DNA of 64,000 nucleotides from Photobacterium sanctipauli (GCF_003026495.1 NZ_PYMA01000001.1:1-64000), one strand, 5' to 3'; positions 1 to 9,523 are shown, counted from the stretch's first letter. Notes: a model not told the origin generated them from the letters alone. Numbers and translations are program-made.

Positions 1-589
<589 letters not shown>

Positions 590-616
590 TCAGGTGGCCA
601 AATTAACTATGCCACT

Positions 617-778
617 TCACTCCCACCTACTAATTGAAACCACATCGACGCCACAAAATTCAGCGTCTGCTTTTTGCAGCCACATGGCCAATTTTCCTTG
701 CGTCCACTTAAGCTCTTTACGTCTTGCTTTAAGAAGTTTAGGAAACGAGTTAATTTCTATAGTGCCCTGAAAAAACCT
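617..778 (-). pseudogene. XRE-type HTH regulator remnant cut by the IS3 element
   Basis: On the minus strand an open frame reads IEINSFPKLLKARRKELKW and, after WTQGKLAMWLQKA, ends in VVSISRWE exactly where the IS begins. The spacing and the final SRWE are typical of the helix-turn-helix of XRE/Cro-like proteins (KxLRKxxxWTQxxLA...VSRWExG). No ATG is visible at the expected start, and a stop lies at 779-781. It therefore looks like an N-terminal fragment left after IS insertion; the rest should lie beyond the IS. The assignment rests on motif recognition only. Confidence 0.55.
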
Positions 779-864
779 TTATTGATTACTTAAACAATAA
801 CTGGAATTCAGCTGTTTTGTAAACCTCTCCCAGTAACAGACATTCTTAACGCTAAAATAGAAAA

Positions 865-897
865 AAGCCAGCTACAAAAGTGCCGGCTTAGTTGTTT
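865..897 (+). terminator. Hairpin with short T-rich tail next to the IS insertion point
   Basis: AAGCCAGC and GCCGGCTT form an 8-bp stem with one mismatch and a 9-nt loop, flanked by A- and T-rich runs on both sides. It looks like a bidirectional terminator. The IS3 element at 902-2206 landed about 12 bp from it. Confidence 0.5.
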
Positions 898-942
898 AAC
901 ATGTCCCGTCCTGAGATAAGTTGACACATTGGAGACTTATCA

Positions 943-1341
943 ATGAACTCATCAAGTGAATCAAAGATCAAACGAACCCAGCGTGATTACACATTGGGCT
1001 TTAAACTCGCAGTTGTTGCTCAGGTTGAAAAAGGAGAGATGACCTACAAACAAACCCAAGATCACTATGGCATTCAGGGACGAAGTACTGTTCTTGTATG
1101 GCTAAGAAAGCATGGTAAGTTAGATTGGTCGAAGCCAATTGAGCACTTTCTTACTATGTCTAAGTCAAAAGAAACGCCAGCACAAAAGATTAAGCGCCTA
1201 GAAAAGGCCCTTGCCGACGCCGAGTTAAAGAACATGATTTACGGCGATATGGTGGATATCCTTAAAAAAGAGCACGGGATAGACTTGGAAAAAAAGTACT
1301 TAGCCGAGCGCTCTGGCTTGCCAAAGAGCAAGGAAAAGTAA
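943..1341 (+). CDS. IS3-family transposase OrfA
   Basis: This 132-residue OrfA has an N-terminal helix-turn-helix (RDYTLGFKLAVVAQVEKGEM...YGIQGRSTVLVWLRKHG) and a C-terminal coiled-coil (KIKRLEKALADAELKNMIYG), the usual layout for IS3 OrfA. The start at 943 lies shortly inside the left inverted repeat. A run of A residues followed by G at about 1289-1296 provides a -1 frameshift site; the -1 frame is open from there into OrfB. Confidence 0.9.
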   Translation: MNSSSESKIKRTQRDYTLGFKLAVVAQVEKGEMTYKQTQDHYGIQGRSTVLVWLRKHGKLDWSKPIEHFLTMSKSKETPAQKIKRLEKALADAELKNMIYGDMVDILKKEHGIDLEKKYLAERSGLPKSKEK

Positions 1342-2177
1342 AGCTTGCAACTGCATGTAGGCAGTTCAACTTATCCCGGCAAGCTGTGCATCAATGGAAG
1401 CAGCGCCTTGAAGCGCGTGCTGAGGAACTATTGCCTGTAAAAGAGATGGTAAGGTACTGGCGCCAATTTATGCCTCGGGTTGGTACTCGAAAGCTATACC
1501 AGTTGATTAAGCCCCAGCTAGAGAAACACGGAATAAAGCTGGGACGAGATGGGCTATTTAGATACTTAAAAAACGAGAACCTGTTGGTCAAGCCAAGGAA
1601 GAACTACACCAAGACCACGAACAGTAAACACTGGCTCAGGAAGCATCCGAACCTTTTGAAAGATAGAGTTGTTCATCATGTAGAACAGGTGGTTGTGAGC
1701 GATATTACCTATGTCAAAACAGATGAAGGGACACATTATCTCTCACTCGTTACAGACGCTTACTCCCGGAAAATATTAGGCTATGAGCTGAGTAATGAAA
1801 TGAAGGCTAGCGATGTGGTAAAAGCGCTGGAGATGACCATAACGAACCGCCAAACAGATGCAGCAACAATCCACCACTCAGATCGAGGGCTACAGTACTG
1901 CTCATCGGAATACCAGGAAAAGTTGAGTGCCAATAGCATGATACCTTCAATGACAGACGGTTATGACTGCTACCAGAATACGTTGGCTGAGCGGGTTAAT
2001 GGAATACTAAAGAGTGAGTTCCTACTCTACCAGTGCAATACCCTAAAGGAACTGATGGTGTTGGTGAAAGAGTCGATATCGATATATAACGACTTGAGAC
2101 CGCATACTAGCTTGGGGATGAGAACGCCAAGTGAAGTGCATGAAAAAGCCAGTAGGGAATACCTACTGGCTACATAA
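1290..2177 (+). CDS. IS3-family transposase OrfB (DDE integrase core), made by -1 frameshifting
   Basis: OrfB is the catalytic part of the transposase. The frame is open from the A-rich slippery stretch near 1290; the first ATG/GTG-type codon is only at about 1386, so the product is most likely the OrfAB fusion. An HTH_21 segment is followed by the rve integrase core with D (VVVSDITYV), D (IHHSDRGLQYCS) and E (NTLAERVNGILKSEF), the DDE triad with the normal IS3 context. No stop or frameshift interrupts the domain. The gene ends 29 bp before the right inverted repeat end. Confidence 0.92.
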   Translation, partial: KKVLSRALWLAKEQGKVKLATACRQFNLSRQAVHQWKQRLEARAEELLPVKEMVRYWRQFMPRVGTRKLYQLIKPQLEKHGIKLGRDGLFRYLKNENLLVKPRKNYTKTTNSKHWLRKHPNLLKDRVVHHVEQVVVSDITYVKTDEGTHYLSLVTDAYSRKILGYELSNEMKASDVVKALEMTITNRQTDAATIHHSDRGLQYCSSEYQEKLSANSMIPSMTDGYDCYQNTLAERVNGILKSEFLLYQCNTLKELMVLVKESISIYNDLRPHTSLGMRTPSEVHEKASREYLLAT

Positions 2178-2391
2178 AAAGCGTCAACCTATTTTAGGAC
2201 TAGACAACAAGTAAAGCTGCTAGTTATCCGATTTCATGATACTGCTGCCAACAATCATCACTATCCAGAGTAAAATTAGCCTACAATAGTGTCTGATTTT
2301 TCATAGAAGATAATTTGTTAGCCACTCTCTCATACCCCATCCCCCATTCCATTAGGGGAGTAATTGGCTTACCAACACTTCAACTCAGTTT

Positions 2392-2832
2392 TTACTTACA
2401 GACAATATACTTAAGAATATCGACGACCTGAGCGGGTGTGGTTGCCCATGCCTGAGCTTCTGCATCGACTTCTTTAAGGGGATGAATAAGTTCTTCGCTG
2501 TGCAAGGTAATGTAAGGCTTGCCCAATGCCGCACAGTAGCCCGCATCAAATGCTGCATTCCACTGTTTATACTTATCACCAAAGCGAACAACGGCCACGT
2601 CGCATTTTTCAATCATGGTACGAGTACGGATTGCATTCACTTTTGATGATTTATGATCACGCCAATATGACTTTTCTTCCGCGCCCAACACGTCGCCCGC
2701 GGCGTCACTCTTATCATGGTCGGTAACAGCAGAATAGAACGAGATGTTTAAGTCATTCGCTTGGCAGCCCTGGATGATTTGCTCGCGCCAGTCGGTATGG
2801 ATTTCACCAGAAAGGTATACTTTTAATTCCAT
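2392..2832 (-). CDS. YtoQ family protein
   Basis: This 146-residue protein resembles the YtoQ family, related to nucleoside 2-deoxyribosyltransferase-like folds. Visible features are the start MELKVYLSGEIHTDWREQI, a central DVAVVRFGDKYKQWNAAFDAG segment, and a C-terminal half with GKPYITLHSEEL. The biochemical role of the family is not established. It is monocistronic on the minus strand: the next minus-strand gene upstream is over 100 bp away and holds a dispersed palindrome between. A hairpin near 2350-2371 may terminate it. Confidence 0.75.
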   Translation of the reverse strand: MELKVYLSGEIHTDWREQIIQGCQANDLNISFYSAVTDHDKSDAAGDVLGAEEKSYWRDHKSSKVNAIRTRTMIEKCDVAVVRFGDKYKQWNAAFDAGYCAALGKPYITLHSEELIHPLKEVDAEAQAWATTPAQVVDILKYIVCK

Positions 2833-2887
2833 TTTAGTGCCTTATTTTTTATGTAGGGGCACCTAAAGTAATACACTTTTCATTTAT

Positions 2888-2923
2888 AGCCAAGCGACTT
2901 CAAGATGCAGCTTGGGGATATAT
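2888..2923. repeat. Dispersed palindromic repeat (tatacccaag family), inverted copy
   Basis: On the minus strand this reads ATATCCCCAAG, then CTGCATCTTGAAGTCGCTTGG. It is nearly the same as the copy at 48839-48881 and pairs as an imperfect hairpin. Related copies are at 16584-16652 and, as halves, at 5143-5165 and about 47967-47981. Confidence 0.6.
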
Positions 2924-2949
2924 TGTCATTAGTGAATGTTGGGCATTTT

Positions 2950-3459
2950 CTAATGTTCGACAAAAATAAGCTCATCGGTATTAAAACCACGATCTTTTAC
3001 TGTTGTAATAAATGCATCAATCACTTGTTGATCAACCGTTGGCGTTCGGGCCAACAGCCATAAGTATTCGAGGTTAGGTCCAGAAATGAATGCGTATTGG
3101 TAGTCATCATCTAACTCAAAGACCACGTAAGAGCCGTAGAAAGGCCCAAAGAAAGACACCTTGAGATAGCCTTTATCAGATGATTCAACAAAGTATGCCT
3201 TGCCGTCAGCCTGTTTCCACCTTTGGTTGGGTACGAAATAACCGCGATTTATGACAGACACACCGCCATCATCACGTAAGAAATATTCCGCCGTGACTTT
3301 CGTCATCCCTTTTTCAAACGAGTGGTCAAGGCGAGCTATTTCATACCATTTACCAAGGTAGCGTTCTAATTCGAAGTTTTTGACTGGGGCCACTTCCCTT
3401 GGCATGCCAAGACAGCCGGATAAAAATAATGTACTTATCACGAATATCCAGCTCTTCAT
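2950..3459 (-). CDS. blc: Outer-membrane lipocalin lipoprotein (Blc type)
   Basis: This is a bacterial lipocalin, a small lipid-binding beta-barrel anchored in the outer membrane. I start it at the ATG at 3459, which follows GAGG at suitable spacing and gives a short hydrophobic signal ending in a lipobox LSGC; an upstream ATG adds only MRAAK. The hallmark motif GKWYEIARLDHSFEKG occurs near residue 40, and a later segment matches the conserved lipocalin C-terminal region (YLWLLARTP). The length of about 169 residues is normal for Blc. It ends 20 bp after... the GNAT gene start side is at 3494, so the two genes may be co-transcribed. Function is inferred from the family: membrane lipid storage or transport under stress. 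Confidence 0.9.
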   Translation of the reverse strand: MKSWIFVISTLFLSGCLGMPREVAPVKNFELERYLGKWYEIARLDHSFEKGMTKVTAEYFLRDDGGVSVINRGYFVPNQRWKQADGKAYFVESSDKGYLKVSFFGPFYGSYVVFELDDDYQYAFISGPNLEYLWLLARTPTVDQQVIDAFITTVKDRGFNTDELIFVEH

Positions 3460-3493
3460 CTTGGCAGCCCTCAACTCTATTGCGCTTAATTTA

Positions 3494-3970
3494 CTATATA
3501 CGCTTTTCCATCAATGCCAGATCCCAACTATCCCCATTAGGTACAACCCGGCCGACTTCTTGATCATAGGTTTCAAAGCCCAGTTCTTCATAACACTTCT
3601 TCGCGGCTTTATTGTGCTCAAACACTGCAAGGCTGATCTCGGCACAATCAAACTGGCTTTTGGCTTTAAGCATGACTTCTTCAAGCATGTTATTGGCTAA
3701 ACCACGGCCACGAAATGCTTCATCGATAAAGACACGGCATAAGCGATATTGTGTATTAGACACTTTTAGTAACTCAACAAAACCGACATTGTCACCGTTA
3801 ACTTTGAATAAGTAAGGGGTGATATCTGGGTTGGCGCAATGAGTGGCAATTTGCTCTGTGGTTAAGGGAAAGTCGTATGCTGGCCCACCCCATTGGTAAT
3901 TTAGTTCAGGTGAATCAATCCATTTGATCAACTGAGCAAAGTCTTTCTCTTTAAACTGTTCTAGTACCAT
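3494..3970 (-). CDS. GNAT family N-acetyltransferase
   Basis: This 158-residue protein is a single-domain GNAT enzyme that should use acetyl-CoA. The acetyl-CoA-binding motif A is visible as CRVFIDEAFRGRGLANNMLE (R-G-R-G-L loop), followed by the typical ISLAVFEHNKAAKKCYEELG motif B. Its start overlaps nothing, and the gene lies 34 bp upstream of the lipocalin gene on the same strand. The substrate cannot be read from the sequence; it could be an amino group of a small molecule or a ribosomal protein. Confidence 0.88.
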   Translation of the reverse strand: MVLEQFKEKDFAQLIKWIDSPELNYQWGGPAYDFPLTTEQIATHCANPDITPYLFKVNGDNVGFVELLKVSNTQYRLCRVFIDEAFRGRGLANNMLEEVMLKAKSQFDCAEISLAVFEHNKAAKKCYEELGFETYDQEVGRVVPNGDSWDLALMEKRI

Positions 3971-4053
3971 AAAGTCCCTTTCCTTTCCCTAGCTGTTACT
4001 ACTATGAACAACTATTTATATATCCTTATATATTATCTTTAACTCAATTCCCC

Positions 4054-4515
4054 CTACTCTGACAAGTATAATTCCATAAATAAGCTATTTGGGTCATAAC
4101 TATAGTCGCCAAAGGGCTCACAGTAAGTAAAACCATGCTTTTGATATAAACGACGTGCAGGCTTGAAGAAGTCCATTGAGCCTGTTTCTAAGCTCAATTT
4201 CTGATAGCCACGCGCCTTCGCCTCTACAATGAGATGCGCCAGAAGTTGAGTAGCTACCCCTTGCCCACGACTACTTGTACTCGTTCGCATCGACTTGATT
4301 TCAGCCTGCTTATCATCAAGCTGCTTCATGGCAATACACCCAAGAGGGACGTTATCAACACGGGCTGACCAAAACGTAATTGATGGCGCTTTCAAGCCCT
4401 CGACATCTAAAGCATGAACACTTTCCGGAGGTGATGTCGCGTACATATCGGCTAAATGTTCTTCTAGTAGTGTAAGTACACCTTCATCTTCAAACTTATC
4501 AATTGCGATATCCAT
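4054..4515 (-). CDS. GNAT family N-acetyltransferase
   Basis: This 153-residue GNAT protein has the acetyl-CoA loop SRGQGVATQLLAHLI (R-G-Q-G-V-A) and a C-terminal motif LETGSMDFFKPARRLYQKHG. The LETG motif followed by an aromatic and PARRLY is common in the YhfO/PA4866-type small GNATs. It is separated from the previous GNAT by 84 bp of AT-rich sequence and from the next by 30 bp, suggesting an operon with its upstream neighbour. The substrate is unknown. Confidence 0.87.
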   Translation of the reverse strand: MDIAIDKFEDEGVLTLLEEHLADMYATSPPESVHALDVEGLKAPSITFWSARVDNVPLGCIAMKQLDDKQAEIKSMRTSTSSRGQGVATQLLAHLIVEAKARGYQKLSLETGSMDFFKPARRLYQKHGFTYCEPFGDYSYDPNSLFMELYLSE

Positions 4516-4545
4516 ATCGTTATATCCTATTTGTTAATCAGCCAT

Positions 4546-5094
4546 TTACTGGGCTTCAAATTCTTCCTTAGTAATCTTATACAGGCAATGACGCGCTAAT
4601 GCATGATCTTTTGGCAACTTAGGATGGTCAAAATCATTGCCGGTATTTGCCATTCCAATCTTTTCCATTACTCGCTTGGAAGGTATATTAGGTAATGCAG
4701 TAAATGCATATACCGCAGGTAATGCCAGTGTATTGAAAGCAAATGCTAGCGCTGCCCTAGCCGCTTCTGGCGCAAAGCCCTGCCCCCAGTATTTTGAACT
4801 TAACCGCCAACCAATTTCTACCAATGGTGCATTGGGAATACCACAGTCTTCATCTTGATGGTGAAGTCCGACAAAGCCAATAAACTGCCCGGTCGCTTTT
4901 TCTTCAACGGCCCAAAAGCCCCATCCCCGCTTTTCAATATAAGCATGAACACGCTGAGCCTGAGCCATAGTTTCTTCTGTTGTTAATGTCGAAGGGAAAA
5001 ATCGCATCACTTGAGGATCTGCATTTATCTCCGAAAAAGGAACAAAGTCCGATTCCCGCCATTGACGTATAATCAATCTTTTTGTTTCAAACAT
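4546..5094 (-). CDS. GNAT family N-acetyltransferase, RimJ/RimL type
   Basis: This is a 182-residue GNAT of the Acetyltransf_3 (RimJ/RimL-like) group. It opens with FETKRLIIRQWRESDFVPFS, the usual start of this group (ETxRLxLRxWxxxD), and has the acetyl-CoA loop SKYWGQGFAPEAARAALAFA. LPNIPSKRVMEKIGM is the conserved C-terminal helix motif. It is the first gene of a probable small minus-strand operon with the GNAT at 4054-4515. Members modify ribosomal proteins or small molecules; the target here is not predictable. Confidence 0.9.
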   Translation of the reverse strand: MFETKRLIIRQWRESDFVPFSEINADPQVMRFFPSTLTTEETMAQAQRVHAYIEKRGWGFWAVEEKATGQFIGFVGLHHQDEDCGIPNAPLVEIGWRLSSKYWGQGFAPEAARAALAFAFNTLALPAVYAFTALPNIPSKRVMEKIGMANTGNDFDHPKLPKDHALARHCLYKITKEEFEAQ

Positions 5095-5501
5095 GTCTGT
5101 TCCTCGCTAACCTAAATTCGCTTAGCATAGCTAGCTCAATGAATAAACCCAAGCTATTTCAAGCATACCCTAACTAAATCTATTCAATTCATAATGTTAA
5201 AACAAAAATAACGCGATATTCTTCACTCTAAAAGTCATTCGATTTAGTGCTGCAACGCGTGTTCAATAAGATTGTGAATCCTTCCGCTTAGACGTGTGAC
5301 TGTTATTTCGACTCAATAACTAACTTGGTCATCAATTTACAATCCCACGTGATATTCATCGCATAAATGTATGGCCACTGATAATTTTTCAGATAAAGCA
5401 ATTCTGAGCTGCTACTTTTTTTTAGAAGATAATTTATACAAATTATTAACCTCCAATAAAACGTGAAACAACAAATATAAAATCAGCTAAAAGGAAGATT
5501 T
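5095..5501. other. 407-bp intergenic region upstream of the chitinase gene
   Basis: The region is AT-rich and separates divergent genes (GNAT on minus, chitinase on plus). It holds one half-copy of the dispersed tatacccaag repeat (about 5143-5165) and, just before 5502, the ribosome binding sequence AAGGAAG. No open frame with convincing composition, RNA gene or clear operator was seen; the chitinase promoter must lie here. Confidence 0.5.
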
Positions 5502-8120
5502 ATGTTTAGGATGAGCAAGATAGCGACCACCTTGGCTTGTATCGTATTAAGCAGCCATTTGTATGCTGCTGAACCCTATGATTCAACCAAAACCTATTCG
5601 GGCGGCTCACAAGTCACAGTTGATGGAAATGTCTATGAAGCGAAATGGTGGGTCAACGCAGGGCAAAGCCCAACAGATAGCTATGCCAATGAGTGGGATT
5701 CACCATGGAAATTAGTCAGTGGCGCGACACCAGATCCAGACCCAACGCCTGACCCGGATCCTACACCTGACCCGGATCCAACGCCTGACCCAGACCCAAC
5801 ACCAGATCCGGACCCAACACCTGACCCAGATCCTGCACCGGGTCCTGCCGATGACCTGTGTATTGACTTCAATGTTTACCCGAATTGGACGCGTGGTGAT
5901 CATGCAACGGGCGGCGATATCATGGTCAATGACAACATCGCCTATGAGGCGAAGTGGTGGACTTCGTCTGTTCCTGGCAGCGACGATAGCTGGGCTCACC
6001 ACCTAAACTGTGATAGTACGCCTCCGGGAACCGCACCACTCCTTTCTTTGCCAAACCCTATGGATCCTGTAAGGCTAGAAGTTAATGGCTGGCCGAGTCA
6101 TTTTGTTGTCACAAGCCCTGCAAGCTTAGGTGCACCATCGACGACAGTGGTTGAGACGATTAACAGCCAAGATCTTTCTGATGCCACCAAGCTAACCAAT
6201 GCCTTCGTTTCATTGATTGAAGCTGCCGAGCTAGCGGGTTCTACTTCGATCATTATCAACAGTGATGTGCTAGACAGCGCAACAGCGGATAAGGGCCAAG
6301 CATTGGGCACTATCGCAGTAAAACAAGCCCTAACAGCAGCCGTTGACGCGACCGGTAGCAGCATCGATATCAATGACATCAATGCACTCAGTGATGATGT
6401 CAAAGGCTGGGCTCAAGCATATAACCTTGTTATTTCAACGCTTGCACCTCAAGCCACATTCGGCTGGACACTCAGTATTGGCGATTTTGCTTACGATACC
6501 CACTCAGGTAGAAGAGCGGTATGGAATGCTGCATCTGGCGCAACATCGGATCTGCTATTTAGTTTTGAGCTATATAGCGCTGAGTCCCTTACCAAGGCAG
6601 ACTTTGTGGCTTTCACCAAGTCGAGCACTTCACCTGCCTTAACCGATGACCAATGGCACTATGCATTGGAATACGTCAAGCAGGTAACAGATTACCTTCA
6701 AACCCCAGCACTCTTATCCTCGTTCCCTACATCGCAAGCCGCAGCGTATTTCATGGGGAATACCGCAGGTGAGAACAATATCCGTAAAGCGGCACACAGC
6801 AACGTTTTTGCTATTCAGTTCGACACTGAAACGGCAGATTTAAATGCAAAAATCGCCCGCTATCAAAACGCGACCGTACCGTTGTACTACGTGGGTGAGA
6901 GTGTCACAAATGGGCCATTAACTCGCATTGCGTCACTTAACAGTGAGCTAGCAAATGCGGAGTCAGCAATGAACAACCAAGCGTTCCTGTTTGAAACCCC
7001 TCAATCACAGTGGATTCCGTCGACAGTGTATAAATGGAACGATTTCTTAGCAGGTCTAAATTCCATGCACAATGTCGGCGTGGCGGGCAATACCTTCTGG
7101 CTACTGGATGACACAGCAGATGATGCAACCAATGCTATTTACGCGAAAGTCGCTATCGCTGCGTTCTTATCACAAAGTATGCAAGAAACAATTCGCTACA
7201 ATGCCTGTGATGAAAACAACTGGTCTGAAGTAAGATACGGCGCGCCTGTCGACTACCCTATGACAGCCAGTTGTGGTCAGCTCGGTCAGAAATATGCCGA
7301 CTATGGAAAGGACCCGGTAACAGGCGTCGATCACCCATATTCTTGCCCTCGTGATGCCAAAATGGAAGTAAGCGCACTAACCAATGCTAAATGGTACGGC
7401 GCTCCAGCACCTATCTTTGCCGCGCCCGATGCCGTACTCGAAGAGCTTGGCCTGCTGGTTAATGGTAACGTGGGTCGATGGACAAACAATGGTCACTGTA
7501 ATGAAGTACCTACTGCAATCGACACTTCTAAGCAGGTTTGGGAACGTGACGACTGTAAAGTCTACGAAGATCAAAAGGCGGGTAAATTCATTTGGGATGG
7601 CTCTGATACGAACGGCTCAGTTGAAGGCTGTGGTTGGTGGGGGCGTGGTGTAATTCAAACCACTGGCCGTCAAAACTTCGGGACATTGAACCACTTCATG
7701 GGTCGCTCGCATGTGGATCCGGATACTATCGGCACAACCGTGAATGGGGTAACTGTTGAAGCGCCACCAGCAAACCCACTCTACGCTGATCTTGATTTCT
7801 GTTCTAACCCTGGACTGATTTGTAGCTCTGAGGAAAATCGGGAAATCAAGTGGATTGCCGGCTTGTTCTATTGGGTAACGTCAGTGCAAGCTTACAATGA
7901 TGAAGGTGGTCCATACGCTGATTGGAACTACTACACAGAATTGAAAAAGTACGTGGACGGCGGCCTGAAAGGTACTGAGTTCGTCGATGCCGTCTCTGGT
8001 ATCGTTAACCGAGGTTGTCCTGACCATACCTGCCCGGTAAGTGGCGAGGTTCATGCGGTGAAAGAACGTCAAGATAACTTCAAGCTGGTCTTGAAAACAC
8101 TTGGCCTTAACCCTCAATAA
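5502..8120 (+). CDS. Secreted GH19-type chitinase with two chitin-binding modules
   Basis: This 872-residue exported protein probably hydrolyses chitin. A signal peptide (about residues 1-22, ending LYAAEP) is followed by a CBM5/12 module with the YEAKWW signature. Next come a Pro-Asp-Thr linker of repeated TPDPDP and a second YEAKWW module near residues 130-170. The C-terminal part (about 500-860) carries the family 19 signature GRGVIQTTGRQNFG near residue 715 and a likely acid in SQSMQETIRYN near 563. Several Cys-containing segments suggest disulfides. The stretch between the second binding module and the GH19 domain, about 300 residues, matches no domain I recognise. AAGGAAG precedes the ATG. 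The gene stands alone and a perfect hairpin terminator follows. Confidence 0.88.
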   Translation: MFRMSKIATTLACIVLSSHLYAAEPYDSTKTYSGGSQVTVDGNVYEAKWWVNAGQSPTDSYANEWDSPWKLVSGATPDPDPTPDPDPTPDPDPTPDPDPTPDPDPTPDPDPAPGPADDLCIDFNVYPNWTRGDHATGGDIMVNDNIAYEAKWWTSSVPGSDDSWAHHLNCDSTPPGTAPLLSLPNPMDPVRLEVNGWPSHFVVTSPASLGAPSTTVVETINSQDLSDATKLTNAFVSLIEAAELAGSTSIIINSDVLDSATADKGQALGTIAVKQALTAAVDATGSSIDINDINALSDDVKGWAQAYNLVISTLAPQATFGWTLSIGDFAYDTHSGRRAVWNAASGATSDLLFSFELYSAESLTKADFVAFTKSSTSPALTDDQWHYALEYVKQVTDYLQTPALLSSFPTSQAAAYFMGNTAGENNIRKAAHSNVFAIQFDTETADLNAKIARYQNATVPLYYVGESVTNGPLTRIASLNSELANAESAMNNQAFLFETPQSQWIPSTVYKWNDFLAGLNSMHNVGVAGNTFWLLDDTADDATNAIYAKVAIAAFLSQSMQETIRYNACDENNWSEVRYGAPVDYPMTASCGQLGQKYADYGKDPVTGVDHPYSCPRDAKMEVSALTNAKWYGAPAPIFAAPDAVLEELGLLVNGNVGRWTNNGHCNEVPTAIDTSKQVWERDDCKVYEDQKAGKFIWDGSDTNGSVEGCGWWGRGVIQTTGRQNFGTLNHFMGRSHVDPDTIGTTVNGVTVEAPPANPLYADLDFCSNPGLICSSEENREIKWIAGLFYWVTSVQAYNDEGGPYADWNYYTELKKYVDGGLKGTEFVDAVSGIVNRGCPDHTCPVSGEVHAVKERQDNFKLVLKTLGLNPQ
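5725..5850 (+). repeat. In-frame tandem repeat encoding a TPDPDP linker
   Basis: About seven degenerate copies of an 18-bp unit (two near-12-bp subunits of ccagatccagac type) encode a TPDPDP-rich linker between the two chitin-binding modules. Third-position changes between copies show the repeat is under protein-level selection or has drifted; copy number is likely variable between strains. Confidence 0.8.
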
Positions 8121-8174
8121 GCTTTTCAAGATGCTGACTAGCAACAATTGCAGCCCTCAAACACGGTAATAAAT

Positions 8175-8198
8175 AAGGCTCCCTATCACGGGAGCCTT
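8175..8198. terminator. Bidirectional hairpin terminator
   Basis: AAGGCTCCC and GGGAGCCTT form a perfect 9-bp stem with a 6-nt loop. It lies between the convergent chitinase and GNAT genes and has an A/T-rich flank on each side. Confidence 0.8.
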
Positions 8199-8242
8199 AA
8201 AAGATCCTGAACGTTAAGGTTATCCCTCTTTCCCACACCTTG

Positions 8243-8779
8243 TCATATTTCGTCACCTAACTTGGCATAAATAACCGTATTGCTAAGCTGACCTGAAGGC
8301 AGCCGACAAGCATTCTGCAAGGTTAATTCGAACTGATAGCCACAGCGTTCCGCCACTGCCCGGCTCTTAATATTCGACTCAGCAGCGCGAATTTCCACAC
8401 GCTTTGCATCCAACTCGGCAAAAGCATATTGCTCAAGTAAACCGATTGCTTCCGTAATATAGCCTTTGCCTACTTCTGATGTTCGCAGCCAATACCCTAT
8501 CTCAAAATACGGCACTGACTTGTCGGTAATCATTAAGCCAATTACGCCGAGCAACCGCTCAGTGTGCTTGCAAATAATGCTAAAGCGTAACTCTTCTTTA
8601 AAACTTTCAAAGTTCTCTATCGCTTTTTCTGCATTGGTTTTGACGGCATCTTCAGTGAGCGAGAATGGCACCCAAGGCAAATAAACCGAAAGCTCTTTCT
8701 GGCTTTCGATGATAGCCTCAAACATTTGAGGGACAATTGTTAGAGAAGGTTTAACTAACTTAATCCTTTTACTTTCCAT
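8243..8779 (-). CDS. GNAT family N-acetyltransferase, RimJ/RimL type
   Basis: This RimL-like acetyltransferase is about 178 residues from the ATG at 8779. That start is preceded by AAAGG, and the longer reading frame upstream overlaps the decayed VOC gene, so I reject the extension. Visible motifs are a GYWLRTSEVGKGYITEAI acetyl-CoA loop and VEIRAAESNIKSRAVAERCG, typical of ribosomal-protein serine acetyltransferase relatives (RimL/YdaF). It ends near the chitinase terminator. The substrate could be a ribosomal protein or a small amine. Confidence 0.88.
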   Translation of the reverse strand: MESKRIKLVKPSLTIVPQMFEAIIESQKELSVYLPWVPFSLTEDAVKTNAEKAIENFESFKEELRFSIICKHTERLLGVIGLMITDKSVPYFEIGYWLRTSEVGKGYITEAIGLLEQYAFAELDAKRVEIRAAESNIKSRAVAERCGYQFELTLQNACRLPSGQLSNTVIYAKLGDEI

Positions 8780-8801
8780 ACCTTTTTGTTCCCTATAAAG
8801 C

Positions 8802-8974
<173 letters not shown>

Positions 8975-8978
<4 letters not shown>

Positions 8979-9523
8979 TCCTCACTATCAGCAATAACAA
9001 CTAAGTTTGGCCATTGCTTCAACCAACCTTTAGATTCAACTCTAAAACGAAATAAATCATAAGGCCGTTTCGGGTTATAGGTTATCTTGCCCTCAAACAG
9101 GGAATCAAAGCCATAGGCAGAAATGCATTCGTAGCGATGGCTCCCGATTTTTCTTATCGCAACCGCCGTTTCTTTCTCAGGCCAAAAGCTCATCGCATCA
9201 AGACAACTTTGATAAGGCTCATCACCATTTCGACTATGCATATAAGCCTGATTACGAACCTGCCAATTCACGTTAGGCATTTTCGCTATGAGCTCCGCTT
9301 CAAATAACAGATACTTGTCGCTTTCTAACTCATTGGTATCAAAATAAATGACATCCACATCATTGAGAGATGTTGGAGTCACCTTATGATGCAAGTGATC
9401 CCAAACCAAATTTCTAACAAACCCAGCAGCAACATAGCCCTGCGGTAGATTAAGTTGCCAAACACATTCAAGGATCTTCTGTCTGTACCGATCAGACACT
9501 ACCAGTTGTACGATTTCATCCAT
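8975..9523 (-). CDS. Nucleotidyltransferase-like protein (NTP_transf_6 / DUF925 type)
   Basis: This 182-residue protein resembles the DUF925 nucleotidyltransferase-fold family. Seen are YVAAGFVRNLVWDHLH (the G-x-x-R-N-x-V/L-W motif), SLNDVDVIYFD with the paired acidic residues, and a conserved VRNQAYMHSRNG segment. The family has no firmly established substrate. It overlaps by 4 bp the start of the decayed VOC frame, so those two were once translationally coupled. It is followed upstream by the nitronate monooxygenase gene on the same strand after about 43 bp. Confidence 0.8.

Larger units (their letters stand above)
902..2206 (+). mobile_element. Complete IS3-family insertion sequence (about 1305 bp)
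   Basis: The ends form imperfect inverted repeats: TGTCCCGTCCTGAGATAAGT at 902 against TGTCTAGTCCTAAAATAGGT read inward from 2206. The triplet ACA flanks the element on both sides (899-901 and 2207-2209), which fits the 3-bp target duplication usual for IS3. It encodes orfA and orfB in a -1 frameshift arrangement with all three DDE residues visible. The element therefore looks intact and probably transposed recently. Confidence 0.93.

Noticed and set aside
5681..6006. Overlapping open frames in the chitinase linker on both strands
   Set aside because: They are shadows of the 18-bp repeat, which stays open in several frames; only the GH19 frame has domains.
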